Counted from the first letter of the stretch, positions 49,464 to 59,271 are shown. The stretch: 64,000 nucleotides of DNA from Mariniphaga sp040772505 (GCA_040772505.1 JAXGYA010000007.1:1-64000), one strand, 5' to 3'. Program-made: numbers and translations. The notes: generated from the letters alone by a model not told the origin.

Positions 49464-50225
49464 ATGAAAGAAAGACCATTAATATTAGTTACAAACGATG
49501 ATGGCATTCACGCAAAGGGACTTCGCGAGCTGGTGGAGGTGATGAATTTTTTTGGTGAAGTAGCCGTAATTTCCTCCGAAATTCCTATGTCGGGGAAGTC
49601 CAGTGCCATTACCATTGATCAGCCATTGCGTGCCGTTCCGGTTGAGAAAATTCATGGTGCTCCCACCTGGAAATGCAACGGAACACCGGTTGACAGCGTA
49701 AAGCTCAGTTTTAATACTTTACTCAGCCGCACCCCCGACTATGTAGTTTCGGGCATCAATCATGGAGCCAATTCATCCATCAGCGTTATTTACAGCGGAA
49801 CAATGGGTGCTGCCATCGAAGGAAGCCTGCACGGCATTCCGTCAATCGGATTTTCACTCACCGATTTTAATCCCGATGCAGATTTTTCAAAAGCAAAAAT
49901 CATTGTTGCACGAGTTTTCCAAAGTGTTATTGACAACGGACTTCCACCTTTCACCTGCCTCAACGTAAACATTCCCAAAGGAAAGCCCAAAGGGATAAAA
50001 ATATGCCGGCAAACACAAGGCAAATGGGTTGAAGAGTTTGAAAAAAGAACAGATCCGCAAGGCAGGGAGTACCATTGGCTGTCGGGGTATTTTAAAAATT
50101 TTGAAGAAAATTCACCAGACACCGATATCGAAGCGCTTAAAAATAATTTCGTTGCAATAGTTCCTGTTTCAACGGACATGACCTGCTACTCTACTCTCGA
50201 AAAACTTAAAAACTGGACATTCTGA
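49464..50225 (+). CDS. surE: 5'/3'-nucleotidase SurE
   Basis: A 253-residue metal-dependent nucleotidase that releases phosphate from nucleoside monophosphates. The N-terminus LVTNDDGIHAKGL has the metal-binding Asp pair (DD), followed by GKSSAITIDQPLR, the WKCNGTPVDSVKLS motif, PDYVVSGINHGAN and SVIYSGTMGAAIEG, all diagnostic for SurE. The frame is open ten codons upstream, but ATG 49464 opens directly into the family N-terminus. Its stop overlaps the next start (TGATG), then LpxB follows, so three genes are translationally linked. surE often sits near lpxB in Bacteroidota. Confidence 0.96.
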   Translation: MKERPLILVTNDDGIHAKGLRELVEVMNFFGEVAVISSEIPMSGKSSAITIDQPLRAVPVEKIHGAPTWKCNGTPVDSVKLSFNTLLSRTPDYVVSGINHGANSSISVIYSGTMGAAIEGSLHGIPSIGFSLTDFNPDADFSKAKIIVARVFQSVIDNGLPPFTCLNVNIPKGKPKGIKICRQTQGKWVEEFEKRTDPQGREYHWLSGYFKNFEENSPDTDIEALKNNFVAIVPVSTDMTCYSTLEKLKNWTF

Positions 50226-50527
50226 TGCAACGACGAAAACGCAAGCCGCTTGACTCACCGGGAATTGGATTTGCAATTGGCTTTTTGCTTCCAGTAGTGA
50301 TATTTTTTATGGTGTATTGGTTTGGGGAGAGCGGGGTTACCTTCAAAAATTACGTCAGAAATTTGTGGCATTTACAGGCACTGATAAAACTTGGCAGCTT
50401 GTGTGTCTTTGCTAATCTGCTGGTTTTTATGGGATTTATCCGCTTAAAATACGACCGTTCGGCAAGAGGAGTACTTGGCGCCACCATTTTATATGCTTTC
50501 GCTGTTCTCATTTCAAGAGTTTTTTAG
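50225..50527 (+). CDS. Small membrane protein between surE and lpxB
   Basis: A 100-residue protein with a basic N-terminus (MQRRKRKP) and three hydrophobic segments, inserted between surE (1-base overlap) and lpxB (1 base between). It has no recognised domain. Similar short proteins occupy this place in other Bacteroidota genomes as far as I recall, so it may support lipid A synthesis or just be coupled in translation. No catalytic residues are visible. The start ATG is set by the TGATG overlap. Confidence 0.7.
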   Translation: MQRRKRKPLDSPGIGFAIGFLLPVVIFFMVYWFGESGVTFKNYVRNLWHLQALIKLGSLCVFANLLVFMGFIRLKYDRSARGVLGATILYAFAVLISRVF

Positions 50528-50528
50528 C

Positions 50529-51662
50529 ATGAAGTATTATTTAATTGCCGGGGAAGCATCGGGCGATTTGCATGGCTCAAACCTGATGTACGCACTAAAG
50601 AAATTTGACACAAAAGCTGAATTTCGATATTTTGGCGGCGACCTGATGCAAGAGGCGGGCGGAACACTGGTAAAACATTACCGCGAAATGGCATTTATGG
50701 GTTTCCTGAACGTCATATTAAACCTGAAAACCATTGCTTGGAATATGAAGTTCTGTAAGCAGGACATCCGGAAATATAAACCCGACGTGCTCATTTTGAT
50801 TGATTATCCCGGATTTAATCTCCGCATGGCTAAATTTGCAAAAAAACATGATATTCCCGTATTTTACTATATATCTCCCAAAGTTTGGGCATGGAAGGAA
50901 TACCGTGTCAAAAAAATCAAAACTTCTGTGGATGAGATGTTTACGATTCTGCCGTTTGAAACTGCGTTTTATGAAAAACATAATTTCAAAGTAAATTATG
51001 TGGGCAATCCGCTTATGGATTCGGTTGCTGCTTTTCAGAAAAATGCACTGACAAAACAGGAATTTTTAACAAAAAACAATCTGGATAGCAAGCCGGTTGT
51101 AGCGTTGCTATGCGGAAGCAGAATACAGGAAATAAAAAAAATGCTGCCTGTTATGGTTCAGGCTGCCGAAGGTTTTTCTGATTTTCAGTTTGTTGTGGCA
51201 GGCATCACTTCCATCAGTGCGGACATTTATAAAAACATTATCGGAGAGCATTCAATAACAGTCATTTACAATCAGACGTATGACTTGCTGAATCATGCGC
51301 ATACCGCATTAGTGACTTCCGGAACAGCCACGTTGGAAACCGCATTGTTTGGAGTACCTCAAACCGTATTGTACCGTTTTGCCGGCGGGCGGATTCTTCA
51401 GTTCATTATGAAAACTTTTTTTCTGAAAGTGAAATGGGCATCCCTTCCAAACCTTATATTGAACAAAGAAGCACTCAAAGAGTATATTCAGGTGAATATG
51501 ACCTTGAGAAATGTAAAAAACGAACTTCGGTGTTTGCTTTTTGAACAGGAATACAGGGATAAAATAATGGCTGACTACAGCCGTTTAAAGGAGATAATGG
51601 GAGAACCGGGCAGTTCGCAGCGTGCAGCAAAAAGAATGGTTGAACTACTGGAATCCAAATAA
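50529..51662 (+). CDS. lpxB: Lipid A disaccharide synthase
   Basis: Joins UDP-2,3-diacylglucosamine and lipid X into the lipid A disaccharide on the cytoplasmic side of the inner membrane. The 377-residue protein opens with YLIAGEASGDLHGSNLM, the diagnostic LpxB start, then RYFGGDLMQEAGG, VLIDYPGFNLRMA and PVFYYISPKVWAWKEYRVKK. The second Rossmann half includes CGSRIQEIKKMLP and ALVTSGTATLETALFG, typical of GT19. ATG 50529 was chosen over one 18 codons upstream, which lies inside the preceding gene. It implies a gram-negative envelope with lipid A. Confidence 0.96.
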   Translation: MKYYLIAGEASGDLHGSNLMYALKKFDTKAEFRYFGGDLMQEAGGTLVKHYREMAFMGFLNVILNLKTIAWNMKFCKQDIRKYKPDVLILIDYPGFNLRMAKFAKKHDIPVFYYISPKVWAWKEYRVKKIKTSVDEMFTILPFETAFYEKHNFKVNYVGNPLMDSVAAFQKNALTKQEFLTKNNLDSKPVVALLCGSRIQEIKKMLPVMVQAAEGFSDFQFVVAGITSISADIYKNIIGEHSITVIYNQTYDLLNHAHTALVTSGTATLETALFGVPQTVLYRFAGGRILQFIMKTFFLKVKWASLPNLILNKEALKEYIQVNMTLRNVKNELRCLLFEQEYRDKIMADYSRLKEIMGEPGSSQRAAKRMVELLESK

Positions 51663-51722
51663 ATTAAAATGTTCGCTAAACGGTTTTTTTCATAAAAAGC
51701 AAAACTGAAATATTGAAAACGC

Positions 51723-54137
51723 ATGTATAGTTTATTTAAAAAGGAGATAAAAATATTTTTCGGCTCTCTGATTGGCTATATGGCTATTCTTATTTTTCTT
51801 TTGGTTACCGGGCTGTTTCTCTGGGTTTTCCCGGGCCCTTATAATATTCCGGATAGCGGTTACGCCACATTAGAGGGATTGTTTTCATTAGCCCCGTGGC
51901 TATATCTTTTTCTGATTCCGGCAATCACCATGCGCCTGTTTGCCGATGAAAAACGCTCGGGCACCATTGAAATTCTGCTAACACAACCTCTCTCCGATTT
52001 CAGAATTATAATGGCAAAATTCTTTGCTGGCATGGCACTTGTTGCCTTTTCGCTCCTCCCCACCCTGCTCTATTTTCTTTCAGTCTATCTTCTTGGCAAT
52101 CCAATCGGCAGTATCGACACAGGAGCAACATGGGGTTCTTTTTTCGGACTTTTTTTCCTGGCGGCAATCTATGTAGCAATTGGCATTTTTGCATCATCAG
52201 TTACTGACAGTCAAATCGTTTCATTCATTTTAGCACTGGCGCTTTCGTTCGTTTTTTATACCGGATTTGACTTTATTGCCAGTTCGGGTATTTTCTACTT
52301 TCTTGAAAAAATCCTTGAATGGCTGAGCATCGACAGCCACTATCTTTCAGCTTCGCGCGGAGTAATTGATTTGCGCGATGTTGTCTATTTTACCGGAATG
52401 ACATTTTTATTCTTGCTGCACACACGCGGTTTCCTTCGCAAAGGCACATGGAGGCAAAAAAGGTTCAGAAGAAGGTTCAGTGGTACTCTTTTACTGCTTT
52501 TTGCTATTTTCATTGTTTCCGAAAATTTTCTCTACCGCATTGACCTCACATCGGACAAAAGATATTCGCTTTCAGGAGTTAGCGCCCAAATAGCATCGGA
52601 GCTTGAAAATCCCACAGAAATTGAATTTTATTTGGCTGGAAAGCTGGAACCCGGACTGAGAAAACTTCAGCAGGAGGTACTTGAAAAAATTGCTGTTCTG
52701 AATATTTATGCTTCTAAAAACATCAGAATCAAAATCATTGATCCTCACGCAATTGTTAATACCGACAAAAGAGAAGAGTTTATTGAAAAACTGATTGACA
52801 AAGGAATTCAGCCAACAAGCTTCAGGCAGCAAACCGAGCAGGGCGTGAGCACGCGGTTGATTTTCCCGGGAGGAATTGTGCACTATGACGGCAGGGAAAT
52901 AGCGGTGAATTTCTTAAAATACAACCCCGACTTTTCCCATGAAGCCAACTTTAATCACTCCTACGAAAGCGTTGAATTTGAACTGGTTAATGCTTTCCAG
53001 AAGCTTCTGCGCACTGAACGGGCAAAAGTTGCTTTTCTGGAAGGACACGGCGAAGCAGACCGCTACAGGGTTTATGATTTTGCATCAGCTTTGCCGGAAA
53101 ACTTTTTGGTTGGAAGAATTCCTGCCGACTCTTTAGAAACATCTCATAAATTAGTAGATATTCTGATTATTGCCGATCCGGCTGAGCCTTTCTCTGAAAA
53201 GGATAAATTTCAAATCGACCAGTTTATCATGCGGGGTGGCAAAGCATTATGGCTCATCAGTCCTGTTCAGGTGAGTGCCGACAGTTTGTCCAAAGGGCAT
53301 CAGACCATGGCATTCCCACGGGACTTAAATCTGAATGATCAGCTTTTCAGATATGGTGTGCGGCTCAATTACGATTTGATTCAGGATGTGGAATGCGCCC
53401 ATCTTCGCGTCAACACTGCCCCGCCCGGCGCTCCACCGCAGTTTACCCTGCACCCGTGGTACTATTCACCACTTTTGATTCCTTCCGACAATCATCCGCT
53501 CAGCAGAAACCTCAACCGCATCTTTACGGAATTTGCTTCATCCATCGACACAATAGGCGGGAACCCACTTGTCAAAAAAGAGATTATTTTAAGCACCTCT
53601 CCCTATGCAAGAACTGTAAAATCCCCGTCAACCGTCAGTCTCAGAAACATTGACAATCCGCCCGCGCGCGCGCTTTTCAACCGGTCATTCATTGCGGCAG
53701 GCGTTCTGCTGGAGGGTAATTTTACTTCAGTTTTCAAAAACCGGATGCTTGAACCGCTTGGTATCTCTTCAGTAGATGCAATTGAAGAAAGCAGACCGAC
53801 AAAAATGGCAGTGATTGCCAGCGGCGGAATAATCACAAATCAGGTTGATTACTCAACCAATCCTCCCAGGGCTCACAAACTGGGATTTGACCGGGTTTCC
53901 GGGCAAACTTTCGGCAATAGGGAGTTTCTTTTAAACACCATCTATTATTTGAACGACGACACCGGAATTATGCACCTGCGCAGCCGCACTCAAAAACTCA
54001 GGCTTTTGGATAAAGTGAGGGTGCGCGAAGAAAAACTATTCTGGCAATGGCTAAACGTTTTGGCGCCTCTGCTTCTGACAGGACTCTGGGGCATATTATA
54101 CAACCTGATACGCAAGCGAAAATTTGCCCGTTCATAA
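51723..54137 (+). CDS. GldF-GldG fusion (gliding-type ABC transporter permease plus GldG)
   Basis: One 804-residue protein joining GldF and GldG. Residues 1-240 have six membrane helices and the ABC-2 permease pattern of GldF (FADEKRSGTIEILLTQPLS). From about 250 on comes GldG: a membrane helix, then RIDLTSDKRYSLSG, which is typical of its N-terminus, and a long periplasmic domain with VAFLEGHGEADRYRVYDFASAL. The C-terminus has a last helix and KRK tail. GldF/GldG work with the ATPase GldA in gliding-related ABC transport in Bacteroidota; gldA is not in this window. Similar fusions may be frequent in Bacteroidales-like lineages. It follows lpxB by 60 bases. Confidence 0.88.
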   Translation: MYSLFKKEIKIFFGSLIGYMAILIFLLVTGLFLWVFPGPYNIPDSGYATLEGLFSLAPWLYLFLIPAITMRLFADEKRSGTIEILLTQPLSDFRIIMAKFFAGMALVAFSLLPTLLYFLSVYLLGNPIGSIDTGATWGSFFGLFFLAAIYVAIGIFASSVTDSQIVSFILALALSFVFYTGFDFIASSGIFYFLEKILEWLSIDSHYLSASRGVIDLRDVVYFTGMTFLFLLHTRGFLRKGTWRQKRFRRRFSGTLLLLFAIFIVSENFLYRIDLTSDKRYSLSGVSAQIASELENPTEIEFYLAGKLEPGLRKLQQEVLEKIAVLNIYASKNIRIKIIDPHAIVNTDKREEFIEKLIDKGIQPTSFRQQTEQGVSTRLIFPGGIVHYDGREIAVNFLKYNPDFSHEANFNHSYESVEFELVNAFQKLLRTERAKVAFLEGHGEADRYRVYDFASALPENFLVGRIPADSLETSHKLVDILIIADPAEPFSEKDKFQIDQFIMRGGKALWLISPVQVSADSLSKGHQTMAFPRDLNLNDQLFRYGVRLNYDLIQDVECAHLRVNTAPPGAPPQFTLHPWYYSPLLIPSDNHPLSRNLNRIFTEFASSIDTIGGNPLVKKEIILSTSPYARTVKSPSTVSLRNIDNPPARALFNRSFIAAGVLLEGNFTSVFKNRMLEPLGISSVDAIEESRPTKMAVIASGGIITNQVDYSTNPPRAHKLGFDRVSGQTFGNREFLLNTIYYLNDDTGIMHLRSRTQKLRLLDKVRVREEKLFWQWLNVLAPLLLTGLWGILYNLIRKRKFARS

Positions 54138-54301
54138 AAACTTATAAAAATCAAATCGTTCATTATCGTTAGAAAGATTAAAGTTTGTATATTCGTTTCC
54201 TGATTTATTATTCGGGAAAAAACAACTGAATTAAACAGCAGAAGCAGGTTCAACTTGAATCACTCCTGATAAAATGAGAAAAACATTAAAAAATAATTAT
54301 C

Positions 54302-55432
54302 ATGAAATTTGTAGTATCGAGTTCTGAATTACTTAGCCATCTCTCAGCTATCAGCAAGGTTATCAGCAGCAAAAACACAATTCCCATTCTGGATAACTTC
54401 TTATTTGATTTGAGCGAAACCAATCTGACAATTACAGCATCTGATCTTGAATCAACATTAATTACCCGGATAGAGCTTGACAACACCGAAGGCAAGGGTA
54501 TAATTGCCGTTCCGGCAAAGTTGCTAATTGATACCCTTAAAGAATTTCCCGAACAACCACTGACTTTCAAAATTGATGAAGACACTTTTGGCATAGAAAT
54601 TTTCTCCGACAATGGCAAATATAGTGTTGTGGGGCAAAGTGGCGAGGAGTATCCGGAAATTCCCAAAATTGATGAAGAAAAAGCGGTTTCAGTAACGGTA
54701 GCCCCAAAAATTTTTCAGAAAGGAATTGAAAAAACCATTTTTGCAACTGCCGACGATGAGCTTCGCCCGGTTATGAACGGAATTTTTGTGGAAATATCGC
54801 CTGACAATATCACTTTCGTTGCTTCCGATGCCCATAAACTGGTGCGTTACCGCCGTTCTGATGCCAAGGCAGAATTTGATTCATCGTTTATTTTTCCAAA
54901 AAAACCGGCTAGCCTGCTGCATAATCTGTTACCCAGGGAAGAGTTTCAGATAAAACTTGATTTTGATAACAAGAATGCCAAATTCACGCTTTCTGACTAC
55001 ACAATCATCTGCAGATTGGTTGAAGGGAATTACCCAAGCTACAACTCAGTTATTCCCAAAAACAATCCCTTTCTGATGGTCATTGACAGGCTTACCTTTT
55101 ACAATACATTGAAGCGTGTTGCAATTTTCTCCAGCCAGGCAAGCAATCTCATAAAACTGAATATCAGCGACAACCAGGTAATAATTTCAGCACAGGACAT
55201 AGATTTTTCCATTTCGGCAGTTGAAAAGCTAAACTGTGAGTATGACGGAGAAGAAATTGAAATTGGTTTCAAATCTACTTTCCTGTTGGAAATACTTGCA
55301 AATATTTCATCGGCAAATATCCGTATGGAACTGAGCGATCCGTCACGTGCCGGACTGCTGTTGCCTGCCGATGTCATTGATGACGCAGAAGATTTGCTGA
55401 TGCTGCTAATGCCAATGATGGTCAATGCATAA
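54302..55432 (+). CDS. dnaN: DNA polymerase III sliding clamp
   Basis: The beta clamp of replicative polymerase, a 376-residue ring-forming subunit with three similar domains. The N-terminal MKFVVSSSELLSHLSAISKVI, the IPILDNFLFDLSETNLTITASDLE segment (residues ~27-50) and the C-terminal LLMPMMVNA, where MPM is the clamp's typical hydrophobic pocket/closing sequence, are all as expected. Not adjacent to dnaA. Its downstream neighbour, at 139 bases, is a 3'-5' exonuclease, so proofreading or repair functions cluster here. Confidence 0.96.
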   Translation: MKFVVSSSELLSHLSAISKVISSKNTIPILDNFLFDLSETNLTITASDLESTLITRIELDNTEGKGIIAVPAKLLIDTLKEFPEQPLTFKIDEDTFGIEIFSDNGKYSVVGQSGEEYPEIPKIDEEKAVSVTVAPKIFQKGIEKTIFATADDELRPVMNGIFVEISPDNITFVASDAHKLVRYRRSDAKAEFDSSFIFPKKPASLLHNLLPREEFQIKLDFDNKNAKFTLSDYTIICRLVEGNYPSYNSVIPKNNPFLMVIDRLTFYNTLKRVAIFSSQASNLIKLNISDNQVIISAQDIDFSISAVEKLNCEYDGEEIEIGFKSTFLLEILANISSANIRMELSDPSRAGLLLPADVIDDAEDLLMLLMPMMVNA

Positions 55433-55570
55433 TTGATTTTGAGATTCCTGTTCATGGAATAACTCTGAATACAAAATCGCCGGCTTTTGCTGAAATCTTA
55501 TACAAAAAGAGTGAAACAACCACTAACCAAAAGGGGTTTTTCAGCTAATTTTTTTATTTAACACAAAATC

Positions 55571-56377
55571 ATGCAATTAAATTTAAAAAATCCGATAGTT
55601 TTCCTTGATCTCGAAACTACCGGAATTGACATCGCCAAAGACCGGATTGTGGAAATAGCCCTGCTCAAAATACATCTGGACAACAGCGAAGAGGAGATGC
55701 TTTTGCGGATAAATCCCGAAATACCCATTTCTGCAGAAGCAATGCGGATACATGGTATTACAAATGAAGATGTTGCCGATAAGCCCACATTTAAGGAGGT
55801 GGCAAAAAATCTTGCAAAGTTTATTGAGGGCTGTGACCTGGCAGGCTTCAACTCCAACCGTTTTGACATTCCGCTTTTGGCCGAAGAGTTTTTGCGCGCA
55901 GATGTGGATATCGATTTAAAAAAGCGGAAATTCATTGACGTACAGGCAATTTTTCACAAAATGGAAAAACGGACATTAGCCGCCGCTTATCAGTTCTACT
56001 GCAACAAAGCGCTTGTTGATGCTCATAGCGCATTGGCAGATACCAAAGCCACCTACGAAGTCCTGAAAGCGCAGCTTGACACATATCAAGACAAGGAGTA
56101 TGAAGACAGCCACGGAAAAATTTCTGTTCCCATTGTCAACGACATAGAAAAACTCAGTGAGTTTTCATCCTATGACCGCAATGTGGATTACGTTGGCAGG
56201 ATAGTTTATGATGATAATGGTGTGGAAATTTTTAATTTTGGAAAGAACAAAGGAGTTCCTGTGGAAAAGGTTTTGGAAGAACAACCCGGCTACTATGGCT
56301 GGATGATTAACAGCGACTTCCCGTTATATACAAAGAAAGTTTTAACGCAAATTAAGCTGCGTATGCTGGAAAAGTAA
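55571..56377 (+). CDS. 3'-5' exonuclease, DnaQ-like
   Basis: A 268-residue DEDD exonuclease. Exo I is VFLDLETTGID with the D/E pair, Exo II is DLAGFNSNRFDIPLL with Asp, and Exo III ends in DAHSALADTKATYEVL (Asp, and His of the DEDDh type). A C-terminal extension (about 190-268) contains VDYVGRIVYDDNGVEIFNFGKNKG, a short domain common in Bacteroidota homologues. It could serve as proofreading subunit or act in repair; the close dnaN makes a replication role attractive but does not prove it. Cytoplasmic. Confidence 0.9.
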   Translation: MQLNLKNPIVFLDLETTGIDIAKDRIVEIALLKIHLDNSEEEMLLRINPEIPISAEAMRIHGITNEDVADKPTFKEVAKNLAKFIEGCDLAGFNSNRFDIPLLAEEFLRADVDIDLKKRKFIDVQAIFHKMEKRTLAAAYQFYCNKALVDAHSALADTKATYEVLKAQLDTYQDKEYEDSHGKISVPIVNDIEKLSEFSSYDRNVDYVGRIVYDDNGVEIFNFGKNKGVPVEKVLEEQPGYYGWMINSDFPLYTKKVLTQIKLRMLEK

Positions 56378-56439
56378 ACGTTATGATCACTTTTCATCTT
56401 CAAAAAACTGTTTGACAAATAACAGAATATCGACATCTA

Positions 56440-57054
56440 ATGAAAATAATTTGCATCGGGAAAAATTATCTGGAACACATCCGGGAAATGGAGGGAAAAA
56501 TTCCCGAAGAACCCATTTTTTTTCTGAAACCCGACACAGCGCTTCTGCGCAACAATGACCCGTTTTATATTCCTGAGTGGACCGGCAATCTCCACCATGA
56601 AGTTGAGCTGGTGCTTCGCATATGCAGGCTTGGGAAAAATATTGAAATGAAATTTGCTCATCGTTACTATGATGCCATCAGCCTTGGGATAGATTTCACG
56701 GCACGAGATGTTCAAAGCGAACTGATGAAAAAAGGACTTCCATGGGAAAAAGCAAAAGCTTTTGATTATTCGGCAGCAATCAGCAGCAAGTTCTTTCCTC
56801 TTAACAGCTTCCCCAAGCTTCAGAAAATTCGTTTCAGATTGGATGTAAACAACCAGACCGTTCAGCAGGCAACATCTGAACTGATGATTTTTGGATTTGA
56901 CGAAATCATTTCACACATTTCAAAGTTTATGACACTGAAAATTGGAGACCTGATTTATACCGGAACACCCGCAGGCGTTGGACCCGTGAAAATCGGCGAC
57001 CGGCTGGAGGGGTATCTGGAGGATGAAAAAATGTTCGATTTCAGGATAAGATAG
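56440..57054 (+). CDS. Fumarylacetoacetate hydrolase-family protein
   Basis: A 204-residue protein of the FAH superfamily. The metal ligands appear in HHEVELVLRI (two Glu) and GIDFTARDVQ (Asp), and the substrate loop is YTGTPAGVGPVKIGDRL near the end. MKIICIGKNYLEHIREM at the N-terminus is typical of the short FAH-like hydrolases/decarboxylases of the YcgM type, which act on acylpyruvates or oxaloacetate. True tyrosine catabolism genes are not near. It precedes the thioesterase by 4 bases and may share its transcript. Confidence 0.9.
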   Translation: MKIICIGKNYLEHIREMEGKIPEEPIFFLKPDTALLRNNDPFYIPEWTGNLHHEVELVLRICRLGKNIEMKFAHRYYDAISLGIDFTARDVQSELMKKGLPWEKAKAFDYSAAISSKFFPLNSFPKLQKIRFRLDVNNQTVQQATSELMIFGFDEIISHISKFMTLKIGDLIYTGTPAGVGPVKIGDRLEGYLEDEKMFDFRIR

Positions 57055-57064
57055 CAACATGACT

Positions 57065-57487
57065 ATGAAGGAATATCATTTTGAAACAGAAATGGAGGTG
57101 CGGGACTATGAATGTGATATTCAGGGAATTGTAAACAATTCAGTCTATCTCAATTATTTTGAGCATTGCCGGCACAAATTTTCACAAAATGCCGGGCTTG
57201 ATTTTACTCAAATGCACTATGAAGGAGTTGATGCAGTTGTAATTCGTGCCGAGCTGGACTTCAAATTCCCGCTCAAACCCGGCGATCTTTTTTTGGTCCG
57301 CCTGAGAATATCAAAAAAGGGACGGCTGCGTCTTATTTTCGATCAGCAGATTATTCGCAAGACAGACAACAAACTGATGACAGACGCACGAATCACAGTT
57401 GTCATCACAAAAAACGGGAAGCCTATATCTACAGCAATTCTGGATGAAAAGCTCAGTCAGGTAGGAATTAACTTAAATGAAAGCTGA
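57065..57487 (+). CDS. Acyl-CoA thioesterase (YbgC/FadM-like hot-dog)
   Basis: A 140-residue hot-dog thioesterase. YECDIQGIVNNSVYLNYFEHCRH (residues ~13-35) corresponds to the YbgC motif, with the catalytic Asp in CDIQG and a Tyr/His-rich helix, followed by FKFPLKPGD. Members hydrolyse short- or long-chain acyl-CoA or acyl-ACP in the cytoplasm. The ATG at 57059 (two codons upstream) is an alternative start. It follows the FAH-family gene by a few bases and ends before a strong terminator. Confidence 0.88.
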   Translation: MKEYHFETEMEVRDYECDIQGIVNNSVYLNYFEHCRHKFSQNAGLDFTQMHYEGVDAVVIRAELDFKFPLKPGDLFLVRLRISKKGRLRLIFDQQIIRKTDNKLMTDARITVVITKNGKPISTAILDEKLSQVGINLNES

Positions 57488-57511
57488 TAAAAAGCGCTCT
57501 TTTTAGCGCAG

Positions 57512-57545
57512 GAAAGCCTTCCAAATGGAAGGCTTTCTTCTTTAT
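57512..57545 (+). terminator. Rho-independent terminator after the thioesterase gene
   Basis: GAAAGCCTTCC-AAAT-GGAAGGCTTTC is a perfect 11-bp stem followed by TTCTTTATT. A second small hairpin (GCGCT/AGCGC) precedes it. The T-run is short, but the stem is strong; it closes the dnaN-to-thioesterase region. Confidence 0.75.
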
Positions 57546-57631
57546 TGTATAAATACTTTTGTTCAATCCGGTAAAAGATTGCGGATACGTATATTCATAA
57601 TCTTCGGGCATTGCCCGGAATTTTCAGAAAT

Positions 57632-59194
57632 CTATTTTGCATAACTCACCACCCGCGTTTCACGTATAACGGTGATTTTAATCTGCCCCGGGTAGGTCAT
57701 CTCGTCCTGAATTCGTTTTGAAATATCGTATGACAGTTGTTCGGCATCCTGGTCGCTCATTTTATCGGAACCAACTATTACGCGAAGTTCGCGTCCGGCC
57801 TGAATTGCGTATGTTTTAGTAACTCCCGGATATGAGAGTGCCAGATCTTCCAGGTCTTTCAACCGCTTGATATAAGATTCCACCACTTCGCGGCGTGCAC
57901 CCGGGCGGGCGCCCGAAATGGCATCGCACGCCTGCACAATCGGTGCCAGCAAAGTTTCCATCTCCACCTCATCATGATGTGCACCGATTGCATTGCAGAT
58001 ATCCGGTTTTTCCTTATATCTTTCGGCTAATTTCATCCCGTAAACTGCATGGGGCAATTCCGGTTCATCATCGGGCACTTTGCCGATGTCGTGGAGCAGT
58101 CCGGCACGTTTTGCCCGGTGGGGATTCAGTCCGAGTTCGGCAGCCATGATAGCGCTCAGGTTGGCAACTTCACGGGAGTGCTGCAACAGGTTTTGCCCAT
58201 AGGAAGAGCGGTACTTCATCTTGCCAATCAAACGCACCAGTTCGGGATGCAAACCATGAATTCCCAAATCAATAGCTGTGCGCTTTCCGGTCTCAATCAC
58301 CTCTTCTTCTATCTGTTTTTTCACTTTTTCCACCACCTCTTCAATGCGCGCCGGGTGGATACGCCCATCGGTAACTAACTGATGCAGTGCCAGACGGGCA
58401 ATCTCTCTTCGCACAGGATCAAAAGCGGAGAGCACAATAGCCTCCGGTGTGTCATCCACAATAATCTCAACGCCGGTTGCCGCTTCAAGCGCTCTGATAT
58501 TTCGTCCTTCACGACCAATAATCCGTCCTTTAATTTCATCACTCTCAATATGAAAAATGGTTACCGCATTTTCAACAGCAGTTTCGGTAGCCACACGCTG
58601 AATGGATCTTACCACTATTTTTTTGGCTTCCTTATTGGCTGTTTGCCGTGCTTCTTCAATAATTTCGGAAATATAGCCCATTGCCTCCGATTTTGCCTCA
58701 TCTTTCAGTGACTCCACCAGCTGAGCTTTTGCCTCCTCTGCCGACAATCCGGAAAGCTGTTCCAATTTTTCCAGCTTCCGGCGAAACAGTTTATCCAGCT
58801 CTTCACTTTTTTGTTCAACCCGCTGCAACTGATGGTTGAGATTTTCACGAATTACCTCGGTCTCTTTTTTGATAATTTCAAAATCACGGGTATTTTTCTG
58901 CAATTCTTCACGACGTTGGTTTATACTTGTCTCACGCTGGTTCAGCTTATTTTCCTGCTGATTGATTTTGTTGTTCTTTTCCTGAACAAATTTTTCATGT
59001 TCCGCCTTAAGCTGCAAGATTTTCTCTTTTGCCTGAAGCATCTGGTCTTTCTTTATTACTTCTCCTTCGGCTCTGGCTTCATCAATAATTTTCCGGCTTC
59101 TACCTATTAAAGCCTTATTCCAGATATAATAAGCCAGTGTTCCACCGCCAAGAAACCCGACAGCGAAACCTATCAGTATTTGAATCCAATCCAT
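57632..59194 (-). CDS. rny: Ribonuclease Y
   Basis: A 520-residue membrane-bound endoribonuclease that starts mRNA decay. It has one N-terminal membrane helix (about 5-25), a long coiled coil (about 30-200), a KH domain with IKGRIIGREGRNIRALEAATG (residues ~225-245), and an HD domain with GLLHDIGK and the following HHDEVEME. All catalytic His and Asp residues look intact. Its presence instead of RNase E as main decay enzyme is common in Bacteroidota. A hairpin and T-run at 59221-59271 separate it from the upstream zapA gene on the same strand. Confidence 0.96.
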   Translation of the reverse strand: MDWIQILIGFAVGFLGGGTLAYYIWNKALIGRSRKIIDEARAEGEVIKKDQMLQAKEKILQLKAEHEKFVQEKNNKINQQENKLNQRETSINQRREELQKNTRDFEIIKKETEVIRENLNHQLQRVEQKSEELDKLFRRKLEKLEQLSGLSAEEAKAQLVESLKDEAKSEAMGYISEIIEEARQTANKEAKKIVVRSIQRVATETAVENAVTIFHIESDEIKGRIIGREGRNIRALEAATGVEIIVDDTPEAIVLSAFDPVRREIARLALHQLVTDGRIHPARIEEVVEKVKKQIEEEVIETGKRTAIDLGIHGLHPELVRLIGKMKYRSSYGQNLLQHSREVANLSAIMAAELGLNPHRAKRAGLLHDIGKVPDDEPELPHAVYGMKLAERYKEKPDICNAIGAHHDEVEMETLLAPIVQACDAISGARPGARREVVESYIKRLKDLEDLALSYPGVTKTYAIQAGRELRVIVGSDKMSDQDAEQLSYDISKRIQDEMTYPGQIKITVIRETRVVSYAK

Positions 59195-59220
59195 TGTATT
59201 TATTTTAATTAATTAATTAT

Positions 59221-59271
59221 AAAAAAACCCGTAAAAAATCACTCTGATAAACAAAGCAATTCAATACGGGT
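59221..59271 (-). terminator. Hairpin with T-run between zapA and rny
   Basis: On the minus strand TACCCGTA-like TACGGGT arms: ACCCGTA (59271-59265 read on the minus strand) pairs with TACGGGT (59233-59227), a 7-bp stem with a 31-base loop, followed by TTTTTTT. It could end part of the zapA transcript. The loop is long, so efficiency is doubtful. I found no 6S RNA here, although that RNA follows zapA in some bacteria. Confidence 0.5.
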
